A DNA stretch of 64,000 nucleotides, taken from NCBI GenBank assembly GCA_023397905.1, contig JAEWSZ010000051.1:1-64000 (forward strand). The letters are read 5' to 3'. The translations under genes and the position numbers were made by a program. This document shows, piece after piece, positions 35,993 to 44,928 of this stretch. The stretch comes from Bacillota bacterium. Lineage in GTDB: Bacteria; Bacillota; Clostridia; Acetivibrionales; DSM-1351. The first letter of the stretch is position 1. Each line of letters starts with the position of its first letter. A model generated the notes under the pieces. The model had not been told where the DNA came from. It worked only from the letters and a program-made list of their open reading frames with translations, and did no database searches.

Positions 35993-37015
35993 ATGGAAAA
36001 GACAAGATTGGGACGCACAGGGCTTATGGTGACCAGAAGCAGCTTTGGAGCGCTTCCGGTACAGAGGGTTTCTTTTGATGAAGCAAAAAAAATCCTGGTC
36101 AAGGCCTATGACAACGGTATAAATTTTTTTGATACGGCAAGGGCTTACAGTGACAGCGAGGAAAAAATCGGATATGCCCTTTCCGGGGTCAGAAAGAATA
36201 TTATTATAGCCACAAAGACCTTTGCAAAGGACAAAAAAACTTTGTTCCAGCACCTGGAGACCAGCCTTGGGAATATGAAGACAGATTATGTCGATATCCT
36301 TCAGCTGCACAATCCTGCGGAACTGCCGGACCCTGACGATGCTGAAAGCGTATACGCGGGGCTTCTGGAGGCAAAAAAGAAGGGTATGGTACGCTTCATA
36401 GGGATTACCAATCACAGGATAAAAACAGCAATGGAGGCTGTGGGCTCCGGACTGTACGACACCATGCAGTTTCCTCTCAGTTCCCTTTCAGATCAGGTGG
36501 ATCTGGAACTGATTGAGGAATGTAAGAAAAAAGATGTTGGCCTTATAGCCATGAAGGCGCTTTCAGGAGGCTTGATAACAAATGCCGCGTCAACCTTCGC
36601 ATTCCTGAGGCAGTATGAAAATGTAGTGCCCATATGGGGTATCCAGAGAGAAAGAGAGCTGGATGAATTTCTGGAATTTGAAAAAAATCCGCCGGTGCTG
36701 GACGACGCCCTGTGGGAAGTCATAAATAAAGACAGGCTTGAACTGGCCGGCAATTTCTGCAGGGCTTGCGGCTACTGTATGCCATGTCCCGCAGGTATTG
36801 AAATACCAACCCAGGCCAGAATATCCCTGCTTCTCAGAAGGGCGCCCTATCAGCAATTTATAACGGACAGCTTCAGAGAGAAAATGGAGCTGATAAATAA
36901 GTGCATTGAGTGCGGAAACTGCAAAAACCGATGTCCGTATAAGATAGACACTCCAAATCTGCTCAAACGGCAGTTGGAGGACTACACGCAGTTTTACAGG
37001 GAGCATGCGCAGTAA
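35993..37015 (+). CDS. aldo/keto reductase with C-terminal 4Fe-4S ferredoxin-like domain
   Basis: A 340-residue protein. Residues 1-240 are an aldo/keto reductase barrel (RLGRTGLMVTRSSFGALP, NFFDTARAYSDSEEKIG with the catalytic Asp and Tyr, IATKTF with Lys, LQLHNP with His). The last part has two cysteine clusters, CRACGYCMPCP and CIECGNCKNRCP, each fit for a 4Fe-4S centre. Such iron-sulphur AKRs occur in anaerobes and probably couple ferredoxin-type electrons to an unknown carbonyl or sugar substrate. The ATG at 35993 follows GGGGTGA; a 78-residue upstream extension runs into the repeat element and is rejected. A bidirectional terminator follows. Confidence 0.88.
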   Translation: MEKTRLGRTGLMVTRSSFGALPVQRVSFDEAKKILVKAYDNGINFFDTARAYSDSEEKIGYALSGVRKNIIIATKTFAKDKKTLFQHLETSLGNMKTDYVDILQLHNPAELPDPDDAESVYAGLLEAKKKGMVRFIGITNHRIKTAMEAVGSGLYDTMQFPLSSLSDQVDLELIEECKKKDVGLIAMKALSGGLITNAASTFAFLRQYENVVPIWGIQRERELDEFLEFEKNPPVLDDALWEVINKDRLELAGNFCRACGYCMPCPAGIEIPTQARISLLLRRAPYQQFITDSFREKMELINKCIECGNCKNRCPYKIDTPNLLKRQLEDYTQFYREHAQ

Positions 37016-37100
37016 ATAGTAAAACAAAGGCTGTCATAAGGCAGAAAGTCCCAAAGACAAGCTATGAACCCGCAAAAGGGCAAACCGGATGGAAAATAAA

Positions 37101-37137
37101 AAGCAGCGGCGGCCGATGACCGGCTTCCGCTGCTTTT
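37101..37137. terminator. bidirectional terminator between the AKR gene and the surface-protein gene
   Basis: AAGCAGCGG pairs with CCGCTGCTT, the inner CGGCCG / CGGC part adds pairing, and TTTT follows on the plus strand. An A-run on the other side serves the minus-strand gene. It lies between converging genes. Confidence 0.8.
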
Positions 37138-37152
37138 GCTGAATATTTATCG

Positions 37153-40100
37153 TTACTTGCTTTTTCTAACACCGTTTTCATCCACCTCGTAGCCGTCAAT
37201 GGTGGTACTGACTGCCAGAGAGCCGTCGGCGTAGAAGCAGTACCATCGGCCGTCGATCTCCAGCCATTTCCCGGCTGCCATGATGCCGTCTCCGGTGAAG
37301 TAATAGCGTGTGCTGCTGCCGTTCTCTCCTATGTCCCGCCAGTCGGTGAGCCGGACATTCCGGTCGTAGAAATACCAGTTCCCGGCGTCATCCTTCACCC
37401 AGCCGGTTTTCAGCGTTCCATCGGTATTGAAGAAATACTTCGTGCCGCCGATGGTCTGTGTGCCGGTAAGGGCCTTGCCGTTCTTGTAGTACAGGTACTG
37501 TCCGGCATCGTTCAGCGCCCAGCCCTGTGCCGTGGCGGGATCGATGGTCAGCTTGATGTAGCGGTGGAGCATGGAGGAAACCTCCGCACGGGTGGCACTG
37601 GATTTCGGGTTGAACTTGTTTCCGCTGCCGCCCGTCATAATGCCCGCCTGCTGCATGGCTTTAACCGCTGTCTGGTAACTGCTGCCAATACGGTCGGCAT
37701 CCGCATAGACGGTTTCCTCACGGGTCACGGTCAGGGTGTAGTCTGTAGCTTTGGCGTAGTTTGAAAAAATCACCGCGATTTCCTCACGGGTGATGGCACG
37801 GTCAGGGGCAAACTGGCTGTTCCCGATGCCCTTGATGATGCCTTTTTTGTATGCCCACTCAATGAAAGGCTGGGAGGCGCTGCCGGGTGTAACATCCGTA
37901 AAGCTGTTGGTGGTGTACGCTTTCGCATCTGCACCTGCCAGCCTGCCGAGAGCCGTTACCAGCATTTCCCGGGTCATGGCGGCGTTGGGCGCAAAGGTGG
38001 TTTCAACAGTACCGGAGAGCAGTCCGCGGCCTATCACATAGTCAATGCTGTCCTTGCCCCAATGAGTGGATATATCGCTAAATTTCGCTGACGGTGCGGT
38101 GTAGCCTATGCCGTATAGGGAAAAGTGGGTCGTGGTAAAGATCATGCTGCCGGTGTTTGCGTCGTATGCCGAGCCTGGGATTCGGGTGGCATTGCCATTG
38201 TCGTCCACATACACCGCATAGAGAGCGCCAACGGCTTCTCCCTTGGCGGGCGTATAGGGAATGGAAATTGCAGCGGTGCCGCCGCCGAAGCCGGAAACGG
38301 TTTTGCCGGAGCCGTATCCCACCGTGATGTTATACACCGGCCTTGTGCCGATCATAGCTCTGGCCGAAGAGGAGAGGCTTGCGTTGGGTGCGATGGAAAT
38401 ATTTATATCGCCGCTGCTCTGCTTCTGGATTTCCGCCAGCGCCTTTTGGTCAAGGGTCACGGTCACGGGAGAGCCGTTGATCTCAAGGCCGGTTACCCCG
38501 GCGCTCACAAGGCTGTTCAGGGAATTCCGGGTCAGGGCCGCCGTCAGGGAGGTTGCGCCCTGCGGCATGGTAACATTCACCGCCACGGAAATTCCGTTTG
38601 CGGTTTTGCCTTGTGCCTTGGCGTCGGCCTGTGCTTTCGCAATAGCGTCCGTTACGGCTTGCTCCGGGATAGCAGCGCTTGTCGCGCCGTTGGTTCCCGC
38701 TGTGGCAGTCACAGAAGCTATTGCAGTGACCGGCTGACCAGGTGTCGCTGCGGGTGCTGCTGAAGCAGGAGTCGCCGGTGTGGCCGGGCCTTCAGGGGAG
38801 GAACCGCTGCCGGGACTGCTCGGACCGTTGCCGCCGGTATAGGTCCAGTGGGCATAAATCGTTGTGTTCTGCGTAAACACAGTTGAAGTTGTTACCTGTG
38901 TGCCGCCGCTTGCCGCCGTGAACCAGCCGTCAAAGTTGTAATCGCTCCGGGTGGGCGTGGGTAGCGAGGCTAATTTGCCGTCTGCGCCTGTGGTCAGAGT
39001 GCCGGGAGTGAGAGCGGTGCCGCCGCTGGCATTCAGGATGACAGTGAAGGTGGTGCCCGCCGCATAGGAAAAGGTTGTGCCGCCTGCCTGAAATACTTCG
39101 GTCAGCCCGGGGATATTTGCAGTGTTTTGCAATGTGACGGTGCCACTCTTCGAGGACCCGATGATACCGTCCTGACTGTTGATGGTAAGGCTGCCGGGTG
39201 CATTGGCAAAGATCACCGCCGTGGGTGCGTCGGTCTTCATCATGTCAATTCCGTAGGTTGCGCCGGCAATCTCCAAAATTCCATCGAAATCGAAGGTGAG
39301 GGAGCTGCTGATAGGATTGCCGCTGATCCCATAATAAGTATCGCCGATGGCGGTGATTTTCCCTCCTCCGCTGATGATGGGAGGGTCTCCGGAGAAATCG
39401 TCTTGGAACTGTAAGCCGCATTTTCCTGAAGCCGACAGGGTGCAACCGGCTTCCACCGCCAGATCGCCAACGCAGCTAACGGCTATAAACTCTGATGATG
39501 TCGCCTCTACTCTGCCGCTGCCGGTCAGAGTGAGACCAGAAATAGCGCTTATACCATTTGAGTATGTGCCGGTTGTATTTGTTTGCAAAACAGCATTGTT
39601 TTCCAGCTCAATGGCAAGGCTTCCATCTGAACCGATAACAGTACTGCCTGTACTGGTCAATGAGCTGTCGGCAGTTACCTTTAATGTGCCGCCTCTCTGC
39701 ATGTATAACGCAAAGTAACTGTCGTTGCGGGTAAAATGTGCCCCGTTTAAAGTCAGAGTAACTGCTATGTCAGACATCATGCGAATATTGCCGCTTGCTG
39801 TTCCCGTGAGAGTGTAGGGGCCTGCGCCGGTGAAAGTAAGCAGTTGGTCCGAACTGCTCCAAGTCCATGCCGTATCGCCGCTGCCGCCGTTTGCGTTTCC
39901 AATTGGCAGATTGGCAAGGTCAAAGGTGGCGGTCCCAGTGTCGAAGAAAGAGGAGACGCCCGGTGTGTAGATAAATCCATCTGTCAGCGCCGTAGCGCCG
40001 CCGGAGGTCTCCACCAGCACGGTGGCATTGCCGGCTGAACCGGATGGGAGAATACAAGTGATTTGTGTTGTGCCGGTTACCGTGATATCAGTTGCCGCAA

Positions 40101-40962
40101 TTCCGCCGATTTTCACGGTTGCGCCTGCCGCAAAGCCGGAGCCGGTGATGGTTACGCTTGTTCCGCCTGATGCCGGGCTGCTGTTGGGAGATATATCGGT
40201 TATTAGCGGCGGCGTGCCGTTGTTATAAATCACAGTACCGCCGTTGAAGATAAAAGTGTTGGAACCATCGGGTTTTGGCCTGCTGCCATTTAGTTTCACG
40301 ATGCCGCTGTTGACGGTTGTTGTCATGGCGGCTATTGCATATTGGTTGCCGGTGGCGGTTACCGTTCCGGTGGTGGAAATGGTAAGATCGCCGCTTTGCG
40401 CCATAATCCCAAAACAGTCGCCTGTACCGGTCCCCGAAGCAGTTACAGCGGCAGCACCGCTGATGCTTATGTTCCCGCGTACCGATATAATCCCTTTACT
40501 ATAATCTTCTGTCGTTGTGGCGATTACTGTACCGCCGGTAATTTGCAAATCACCGGCAGCACATAAAGGATCACTGTCCGAAGTAAGGGTCAGTGCGCCG
40601 CCGGTTCCGCTCACATTGAGATTTCCGGCGCAAAAGACGGCGGAGACACCGGAAGCATCGATTGATATATCTCCTGAATAGACCAGGTTGACCGTGGCGG
40701 TGCTGCCACAATTAATACTGATTTTGTTAGCCCCGGAATAGCTGCTGTCCAGCGTCAGGGTGGCGGTGATTGTATCCCAGGCCCAACCGCTGCTGCTGAG
40801 TTTATCGCTGCTGCTGCCAAGGTCGAGGCCGGTCTCTCCGCCGATGTCCATTGTGCCGGTGATTGTGCCATCCACGGCAAAGACCGGCGTCGGCAGCATG
40901 CCGAAGAGCATACATACTGCTATTATAAGTGATAAAAGTTTTCTGATTGTTTCTTGTTTCAT
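37153..40962 (-). CDS. large surface protein with TIG, Flg_new, SLH and cell-wall-binding repeats
   Basis: A 1269-residue exported protein. The signal peptide (about 1-30) ends PTPVFA. Gly/Thr/Ser-rich beta-strand repeats follow, resembling beta-helix filaments, with an IPT/TIG Ig-like domain near 255-335 (ITDISPNSSPASGGTSVTITG), more beta repeats, and a Flg_new/InlB-B-type repeat near 650-715 (YNFDGWFTAASGGTQV). After an Ala/Pro linker come a beta-rich module and three SLH repeats (about 980-1150). The C terminus has about five choline/glucan-binding-type repeats (WALNDAGQYLYYKNGKAL, TGWVKDDAGNWYFYD). Carrying both SLH and these repeats is unusual. The start is ATG 40962, placed after AGGAGG; the ATG ten codons upstream lacks a site. 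Confidence 0.85.
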   Translation of the reverse strand: MKQETIRKLLSLIIAVCMLFGMLPTPVFAVDGTITGTMDIGGETGLDLGSSSDKLSSSGWAWDTITATLTLDSSYSGANKISINCGSTATVNLVYSGDISIDASGVSAVFCAGNLNVSGTGGALTLTSDSDPLCAAGDLQITGGTVIATTTEDYSKGIISVRGNISISGAAAVTASGTGTGDCFGIMAQSGDLTISTTGTVTATGNQYAIAAMTTTVNSGIVKLNGSRPKPDGSNTFIFNGGTVIYNNGTPPLITDISPNSSPASGGTSVTITGSGFAAGATVKIGGIAATDITVTGTTQITCILPSGSAGNATVLVETSGGATALTDGFIYTPGVSSFFDTGTATFDLANLPIGNANGGSGDTAWTWSSSDQLLTFTGAGPYTLTGTASGNIRMMSDIAVTLTLNGAHFTRNDSYFALYMQRGGTLKVTADSSLTSTGSTVIGSDGSLAIELENNAVLQTNTTGTYSNGISAISGLTLTGSGRVEATSSEFIAVSCVGDLAVEAGCTLSASGKCGLQFQDDFSGDPPIISGGGKITAIGDTYYGISGNPISSSLTFDFDGILEIAGATYGIDMMKTDAPTAVIFANAPGSLTINSQDGIIGSSKSGTVTLQNTANIPGLTEVFQAGGTTFSYAAGTTFTVILNASGGTALTPGTLTTGADGKLASLPTPTRSDYNFDGWFTAASGGTQVTTSTVFTQNTTIYAHWTYTGGNGPSSPGSGSSPEGPATPATPASAAPAATPGQPVTAIASVTATAGTNGATSAAIPEQAVTDAIAKAQADAKAQGKTANGISVAVNVTMPQGATSLTAALTRNSLNSLVSAGVTGLEINGSPVTVTLDQKALAEIQKQSSGDINISIAPNASLSSSARAMIGTRPVYNITVGYGSGKTVSGFGGGTAAISIPYTPAKGEAVGALYAVYVDDNGNATRIPGSAYDANTGSMIFTTTHFSLYGIGYTAPSAKFSDISTHWGKDSIDYVIGRGLLSGTVETTFAPNAAMTREMLVTALGRLAGADAKAYTTNSFTDVTPGSASQPFIEWAYKKGIIKGIGNSQFAPDRAITREEIAVIFSNYAKATDYTLTVTREETVYADADRIGSSYQTAVKAMQQAGIMTGGSGNKFNPKSSATRAEVSSMLHRYIKLTIDPATAQGWALNDAGQYLYYKNGKALTGTQTIGGTKYFFNTDGTLKTGWVKDDAGNWYFYDRNVRLTDWRDIGENGSSTRYYFTGDGIMAAGKWLEIDGRWYCFYADGSLAVSTTIDGYEVDENGVRKSK

Positions 40963-41056
40963 AAATACATTGCCTCCTGTTTTGTCATTCATTTCAATAC
41001 GCCTTTCTGAAATACGCTATACCCTATCTGGTGTTCCGCATCAGTTCGGGCAGCTT

Positions 41057-41824
41057 TTAAACTGTTAATGCACTGCCGATATCCGCTTCATAACGCCCTG
41101 TGAACCCATTCCGATGATAGGCGGCAGCACCGATAGAAATATGCCTGTCTGATCCTTCCCTGTAAATAATGCAGTGGCAAATACCGGAATATTGGTAATG
41201 GACCCATTTTAATGTTTTTCCATTAGTCGGGTGAACATATGTGCCATACGCCGGCGCTGCGGTGCCGTCAAAATTGTGTATTATCATGCCGCCTGACACA
41301 TCCGCATCAGCAAGGATACGCATATAGTGATCTTCCAGGGATGCAGGCGTTCCCGCCGCTGCATGAGTCACACGCCACATATGGTTATCGCGTTTATTGG
41401 TTCCCGGAGGGTAGATCACTGCACCATCAGCTCCTATGTGAAGCATTCTGACGCGATCTATAATTGCACTTTTATCATTTTTCAGGTATAGGCAGCATAC
41501 TGTGCACCCTGTTAATATGGCCGATGTTATCCATACAGGATGGTCAGGCAGTGCGCTTATATTTGCAGTGACTCTGTTAGCGCCAAATGCCGCAGGGTTT
41601 GATACTAACTGACACCCCAAAGGTAAAGATATATGGTTGTAAGAACAGTCGGCCCACGTGTAGTGAAGTGGTTGGGCATGCGCTACCCGACCGCCGAAAT
41701 CAGAAGTATCATGCACAATCCCAACCAATGTACCCAATGTCGCTGGGTATAAGTTTGCTAGAGGCTGTTGCGCCAAAATTGCCGCAACATTTCCGACTCT
41801 AAAATCATCTGTCAAATCAGGCAT
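41057..41824 (-). CDS. uncharacterised Cys/His-rich protein, possible CNF/BLF1-like deamidase fold
   Basis: A 255-residue protein with no signal peptide or membrane segment. I recognise no family by overall sequence. It is rich in Cys and His (HYTWADCSYNH, SGICHCIIYR). The segment LTGCTV with Cys107, then a strand and loop and LHIGA with His129, resembles the Cys-His catalytic arrangement of the CNF1/BLF1 glutamine-deamidase fold, where a Gly-Cys motif is followed by His some 12-15 residues on. Here the spacing is 22, so this is only a hypothesis. It starts 11 bases after the 748-residue gene, with TTAGGAGGA before the ATG, so both are expressed together. The surface-protein gene follows 94 bases later on the same strand. 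Confidence 0.5.
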   Translation of the reverse strand: MPDLTDDFRVGNVAAILAQQPLANLYPATLGTLVGIVHDTSDFGGRVAHAQPLHYTWADCSYNHISLPLGCQLVSNPAAFGANRVTANISALPDHPVWITSAILTGCTVCCLYLKNDKSAIIDRVRMLHIGADGAVIYPPGTNKRDNHMWRVTHAAAGTPASLEDHYMRILADADVSGGMIIHNFDGTAAPAYGTYVHPTNGKTLKWVHYQYSGICHCIIYREGSDRHISIGAAAYHRNGFTGRYEADIGSALTV

Positions 41825-41835
41825 AATTGTTCCTC

Positions 41836-44082
41836 CTAATCATTATACTTTTGCGGTTCTTGCGGCGTTTGCGGCATGCTGTTCATTGCATCCTGCGTCA
41901 GTTCCTTCAGCGTTACAGCGTACATTTCAGGATCAAGACTTTCATAAGGCGTGCTGTTATCCTCCGCAGTAAATTCCAAAAACCATCCGAGTATCTGAGG
42001 GCCGGGGATGCGTATGTAGAAATACTTATCGCTGCTTCCAAAATAGGCGCTTTCACTGCTTCGGGATTCAGAAAAAGATTTATTTGTCCGGAAACAGAAA
42101 ATCCCGCCGCCGCTGCTTTCATTGGTCTCCATGTATGATTTGGTTGATTCAGACTCATCCTTACTTGATTCAATGCGAATGGTGATATCTTTCGCTATAA
42201 CAAATCCTGTGGGGAAGGCGGGGAACGCATAGCTTTCATAATCAGGTTGGCCGGATGGCTTATAACGGGTAAGGTTATCCAGTGCTTCCTGATTTTTTGC
42301 ATTGGATACTTGTGCTTTCCTGATGCCTCCGCTGATCAGCGAATCGGTCAGCCGGTAGTAATTTTTACTCAATTTGAAAATATTGGGATTAAACCAACCT
42401 CCGCGGTTAAATGCCACTTTCTTGGCCCTAAAGCCTATTTCAAGCTTTTTGTTCAAAGTGGTGGAGGAACTGCCTGAAGTTGCCGAAGAAGATGAAGTCT
42501 GCTTCATGCCCGACCAGAACCAGCCGCCGATACCCGTGCTGCTGCGGGATGCCATGGAAGATGAACTATTTGCGCTAAAAGAACCCTGTTCATCACATTT
42601 GATGATAACGTCCATAAAATCATCTTCCGCTTTGTCAGTGGAGGAACTGATCATCAGCGCGTCTTCTGCAGATTTGCTCTCCGCTGATGTTTTGCCCATT
42701 TCGGTAACTGTGCCAGTAACGAGCGGCTTTAGGAAATCAAGATCATCCTGAACAGCCCGGATTTGTTCTTCAATACGCAATTTTTGCAGCCGCTTATCCT
42801 TTACAGCAGCCTCTGAATAAGCCATTTGCATATCAGTCAGCTTTTTCTGTTTTTGAATAATATCTGATTGGGATTGATATGTTTTCGCGATAGACTGCAC
42901 AACCTCGGCTGCCACATCGCCGATAATATCCAATATTTTGCTTTTGGTGTCAGGATTCACAGTACTTTTTCCATCCATGCTTGTCAGATCCGCGGCGATA
43001 TCCGTTGCGTTCATGGCGGGGTTGATTTCTTTGTAAATATTTATGGCGCTCCTTACTGCCGATACGGTTCCTTCACCATAAATTTCAATCAACTGCTGCT
43101 CTGCCGCAGCTAATTGCTCGTTGCATTCATCAATAGATGTTTTTAATTCATCTCGCTTTTCTTCACTTATTTCTATAACGCCCAATTCCAATAGTTTTGC
43201 CTGCAAACTGGCACGGCGTGCTTTTTTCGCCTTGTAGTCAGCAATTAAGCTATCGGTGGCCATTGTTAAATCTTTTGGACTGATATTCGGGCGCAATGAC
43301 TTAAACCAATCGCTGGGCTGAAATTGTACAGGGTATACATCGCTGGAACCGTCCATGGAGCGTCGAATGCTGGCACGCATCTTTTGCTTGGTGCTTTCCA
43401 GCACCTCCGCCGGTGAAGAAATGTTTAAGAATCCGAGCAATGTCATTACTTCATGATAATGACCGCGTACAACCGCATCGTTATATGCATTGTTCAGCTT
43501 TTCTTCTTCTACAAGTCCCTGGGTGGACAGCCAACGGGCATAACCGTCCAAGTCGCCTTTTCCCTTCAGGCTGTCATAGCTTGAGTTCCGTTCACCATAC
43601 CAGGTGTTGCGCTGGTCTAAAAAATCGCCGTATAGCTTCTTGGCCAATGCCATACGTGATACCTTTTTCAGCTCTCCATTCATATCAACTTCAATTGGAG
43701 CTAATAACCATTCACGAAGATTAGTCTGATCATTGACAAAACTTTTGAGTGCATCCAGTTTTGGAACAAAGTTATTGAGAGCCGTTTCATAGACTGTGGA
43801 CAATTTTTCGCCATTTGAACCTTGAACTATGGGAGATACGTCAAAAAGCTGGTCCGAGAGGGCAAATTCAGCCTCCTGAACAGGGTATGGCTTCGTTAAT
43901 GTGCTGTAGCTGTCCTCTGTGCTATAGGTATAGTCGCTGCTATTAATCGACCGCAGGGGAAATTCCATAGCAAAAAGTTGATTGCCTGCGCCAAAGAGTT
44001 CATTAATTTTCTCATAAATGGATTCCATGACCGCACCTTCGCTCTTTTCCTGCAATTGTTGAAGAATCGTTTTATCGGACAT
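41836..44082 (-). CDS. uncharacterised 748-residue coiled-coil protein
   Basis: No family recognised. The first about 280 residues are helical and hydrophilic. Two charged coiled-coil-prone stretches follow, near 285-350 (KAKKARRASLQAKLLELG, DECNEQLAAAEQQLIEIY) and 400-460 (IIQKQKKLTDMQMAYSEAAVKDKRL). A Ser-rich stretch with SSSSMASRSSTGIGGWFWSG comes next, then a beta-rich C-terminal part with RGGWFNPNIFKL, AFPAFPTGFVIAKDITIRI and YIRIPGPQILGWFLEF. There is no signal peptide and no clear membrane helix. Long helices plus a beta-rich end recall toxin-delivery or pore-forming proteins, but this is shape only. Base composition is closer to the host average than in the flanking genes. Its ATG follows AAAGGAGAATT. 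Confidence 0.55.
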   Translation of the reverse strand: MSDKTILQQLQEKSEGAVMESIYEKINELFGAGNQLFAMEFPLRSINSSDYTYSTEDSYSTLTKPYPVQEAEFALSDQLFDVSPIVQGSNGEKLSTVYETALNNFVPKLDALKSFVNDQTNLREWLLAPIEVDMNGELKKVSRMALAKKLYGDFLDQRNTWYGERNSSYDSLKGKGDLDGYARWLSTQGLVEEEKLNNAYNDAVVRGHYHEVMTLLGFLNISSPAEVLESTKQKMRASIRRSMDGSSDVYPVQFQPSDWFKSLRPNISPKDLTMATDSLIADYKAKKARRASLQAKLLELGVIEISEEKRDELKTSIDECNEQLAAAEQQLIEIYGEGTVSAVRSAINIYKEINPAMNATDIAADLTSMDGKSTVNPDTKSKILDIIGDVAAEVVQSIAKTYQSQSDIIQKQKKLTDMQMAYSEAAVKDKRLQKLRIEEQIRAVQDDLDFLKPLVTGTVTEMGKTSAESKSAEDALMISSSTDKAEDDFMDVIIKCDEQGSFSANSSSSMASRSSTGIGGWFWSGMKQTSSSSATSGSSSTTLNKKLEIGFRAKKVAFNRGGWFNPNIFKLSKNYYRLTDSLISGGIRKAQVSNAKNQEALDNLTRYKPSGQPDYESYAFPAFPTGFVIAKDITIRIESSKDESESTKSYMETNESSGGGIFCFRTNKSFSESRSSESAYFGSSDKYFYIRIPGPQILGWFLEFTAEDNSTPYESLDPEMYAVTLKELTQDAMNSMPQTPQEPQKYND

Positions 44083-44176
44083 ATTGTTAATTCTCCTTTC
44101 ATTATGTTAGTATTTTTTTAATTGATTCCATTGACTTTTCCAGTTCATTAGCAGCAGCGCTATGCAAAGTAACGCT

Positions 44177-44434
44177 CTAAATTTTGCTTTCGGAGTCTGT
44201 TTCGTACGTTAACAGTTCCAGGATTTCATCAAGGCTCAGGCTTGCGCCGTTTGACCAGTAGACGCGCTCGCCGTCCGTCCGGGGCAGGCAGAGCGTCTGG
44301 ATTTCGGCAAACAGCGGATCGTGCAGCTTGGAGGCCAGCTCCAGCATCATCACTGCACCGTTGTCCAGTTCCACAATAATCTGGTTGGGGTTGCCGTCAT
44401 ATGCCTGCGCGCTTATAATTTTTCGCCTGTTCAT
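44177..44434 (-). CDS. small DUF2442-like protein, paralogue of its upstream neighbour
   Basis: An 85-residue protein sharing the pattern HDPxFxE near the middle and TDGERVYWxxGxSLxxxEIL near the end with the 88-residue protein encoded just upstream. This recalls DUF2442-type small proteins, which read a short beta-sheet plus helix; I am not certain of the match. Its ATG overlaps the stop of the upstream gene by four bases (ATGA), so they are translationally coupled. Such proteins sometimes belong to toxin-antitoxin or regulatory pairs; no role can be given. A 94-base gap separates it from the 748-residue gene. Confidence 0.6.
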   Translation of the reverse strand: MNRRKIISAQAYDGNPNQIIVELDNGAVMMLELASKLHDPLFAEIQTLCLPRTDGERVYWSNGASLSLDEILELLTYETDSESKI

Positions 44435-44697
44435 CCCGAATCCCCCTTTATCATCTTCAAAATCTCGGCACAGGTCAGGCTGGGACCGTCGTTCCAGTAC
44501 ACCCGTTCGCCATCGGTTTTCGGGTAAAACAGCCGGTTATTCACAAGCAGCTCCATAAAGTTCGGGTCGTGCGCCTTTCCGACCAGAGGGAGTATGACAA
44601 CCTGCCCGTTGGTGAAGCAGATGTCCAACAGAATGCCGGATACGCCCTCGCCCTGGCAGGTCGCGTCGACCATGCGGATTTTTGCCATCCTGCTCAC
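44431..44697 (-). CDS. small DUF2442-like protein, first of a paralogous pair
   Basis: An 88-residue protein with HDPNFMELLVN, then TDGERVYWNDGPSLTCAEILKMI, the same layout as the 85-residue protein that follows with an ATGA overlap. It has no signal peptide. GAGGAGGTGAG precedes the ATG. It is the first gene of the minus-strand set and starts about 230 bases from the divergent response-regulator gene. The palindrome TCCCTGTA / TACAGGGA (44722-44747) lies just before it. The response regulator may control this promoter, which is inference from position. Confidence 0.6.
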   Translation of the reverse strand: MSRMAKIRMVDATCQGEGVSGILLDICFTNGQVVILPLVGKAHDPNFMELLVNNRLFYPKTDGERVYWNDGPSLTCAEILKMIKGDSG

Positions 44698-44721
44698 CTC
44701 CTCATGGTTTCTTGCAGAAAA

Positions 44722-44747
44722 TCCCTGTAATAAAAATTGTACAGGGA
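44722..44747. promoter_or_regulatory. operator-like palindrome upstream of the small-protein pair
   Basis: TCCCTGTA (44722-44729) and TACAGGGA (44740-44747) form a perfect 8-bp inverted repeat with a 10-base AT-rich centre. On the minus strand TACAAT in this palindrome could also serve as a -10 element. It sits 25 bases upstream of the first minus-strand gene and in the space shared with the divergent two-component regulator. Confidence 0.5.
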
Positions 44748-44813
44748 AAATCAGCCAAAAACGAAAATCAAGAAAATATGATAATCTCCATTTTGACAGA
44801 GAGGGTACGGCGG

Positions 44814-44842
44814 TTTACGCTGTCTGGAAAATATGGTACAAT
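44814..44842 (+). promoter_or_regulatory. candidate promoter of the response-regulator gene
   Basis: TTTACG (44814-44819), 17 bases and an extended -10, TGG-TACAAT (44837-44842). The wider string ATGGTACAATCAAT is nearly repeated (ATGGTATAATCATT) at the minus-strand histidine-kinase promoter near 47638, so the two may be controlled alike. Confidence 0.5.
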
Positions 44843-44928
44843 CAATAAAAATATGGAAACAGAAAATGTCCGGCATTCAGCCGGATGCACACATAGGCTT
44901 GATGTTGTATGGTTGGGAGGTGAGCCGG

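Noticed and set aside
38125..40566. Long plus-strand frames opposite the large surface-protein gene
   Set aside because: They mirror the repetitive Gly/Ala/Thr codons of the real gene; no ribosome sites or known domains.
44833..44928. Earlier start for the response regulator
   Set aside because: The ATG at 44833 overlaps the -10 element, and GGGAGGTGAG lies directly before the ATG at 44929.
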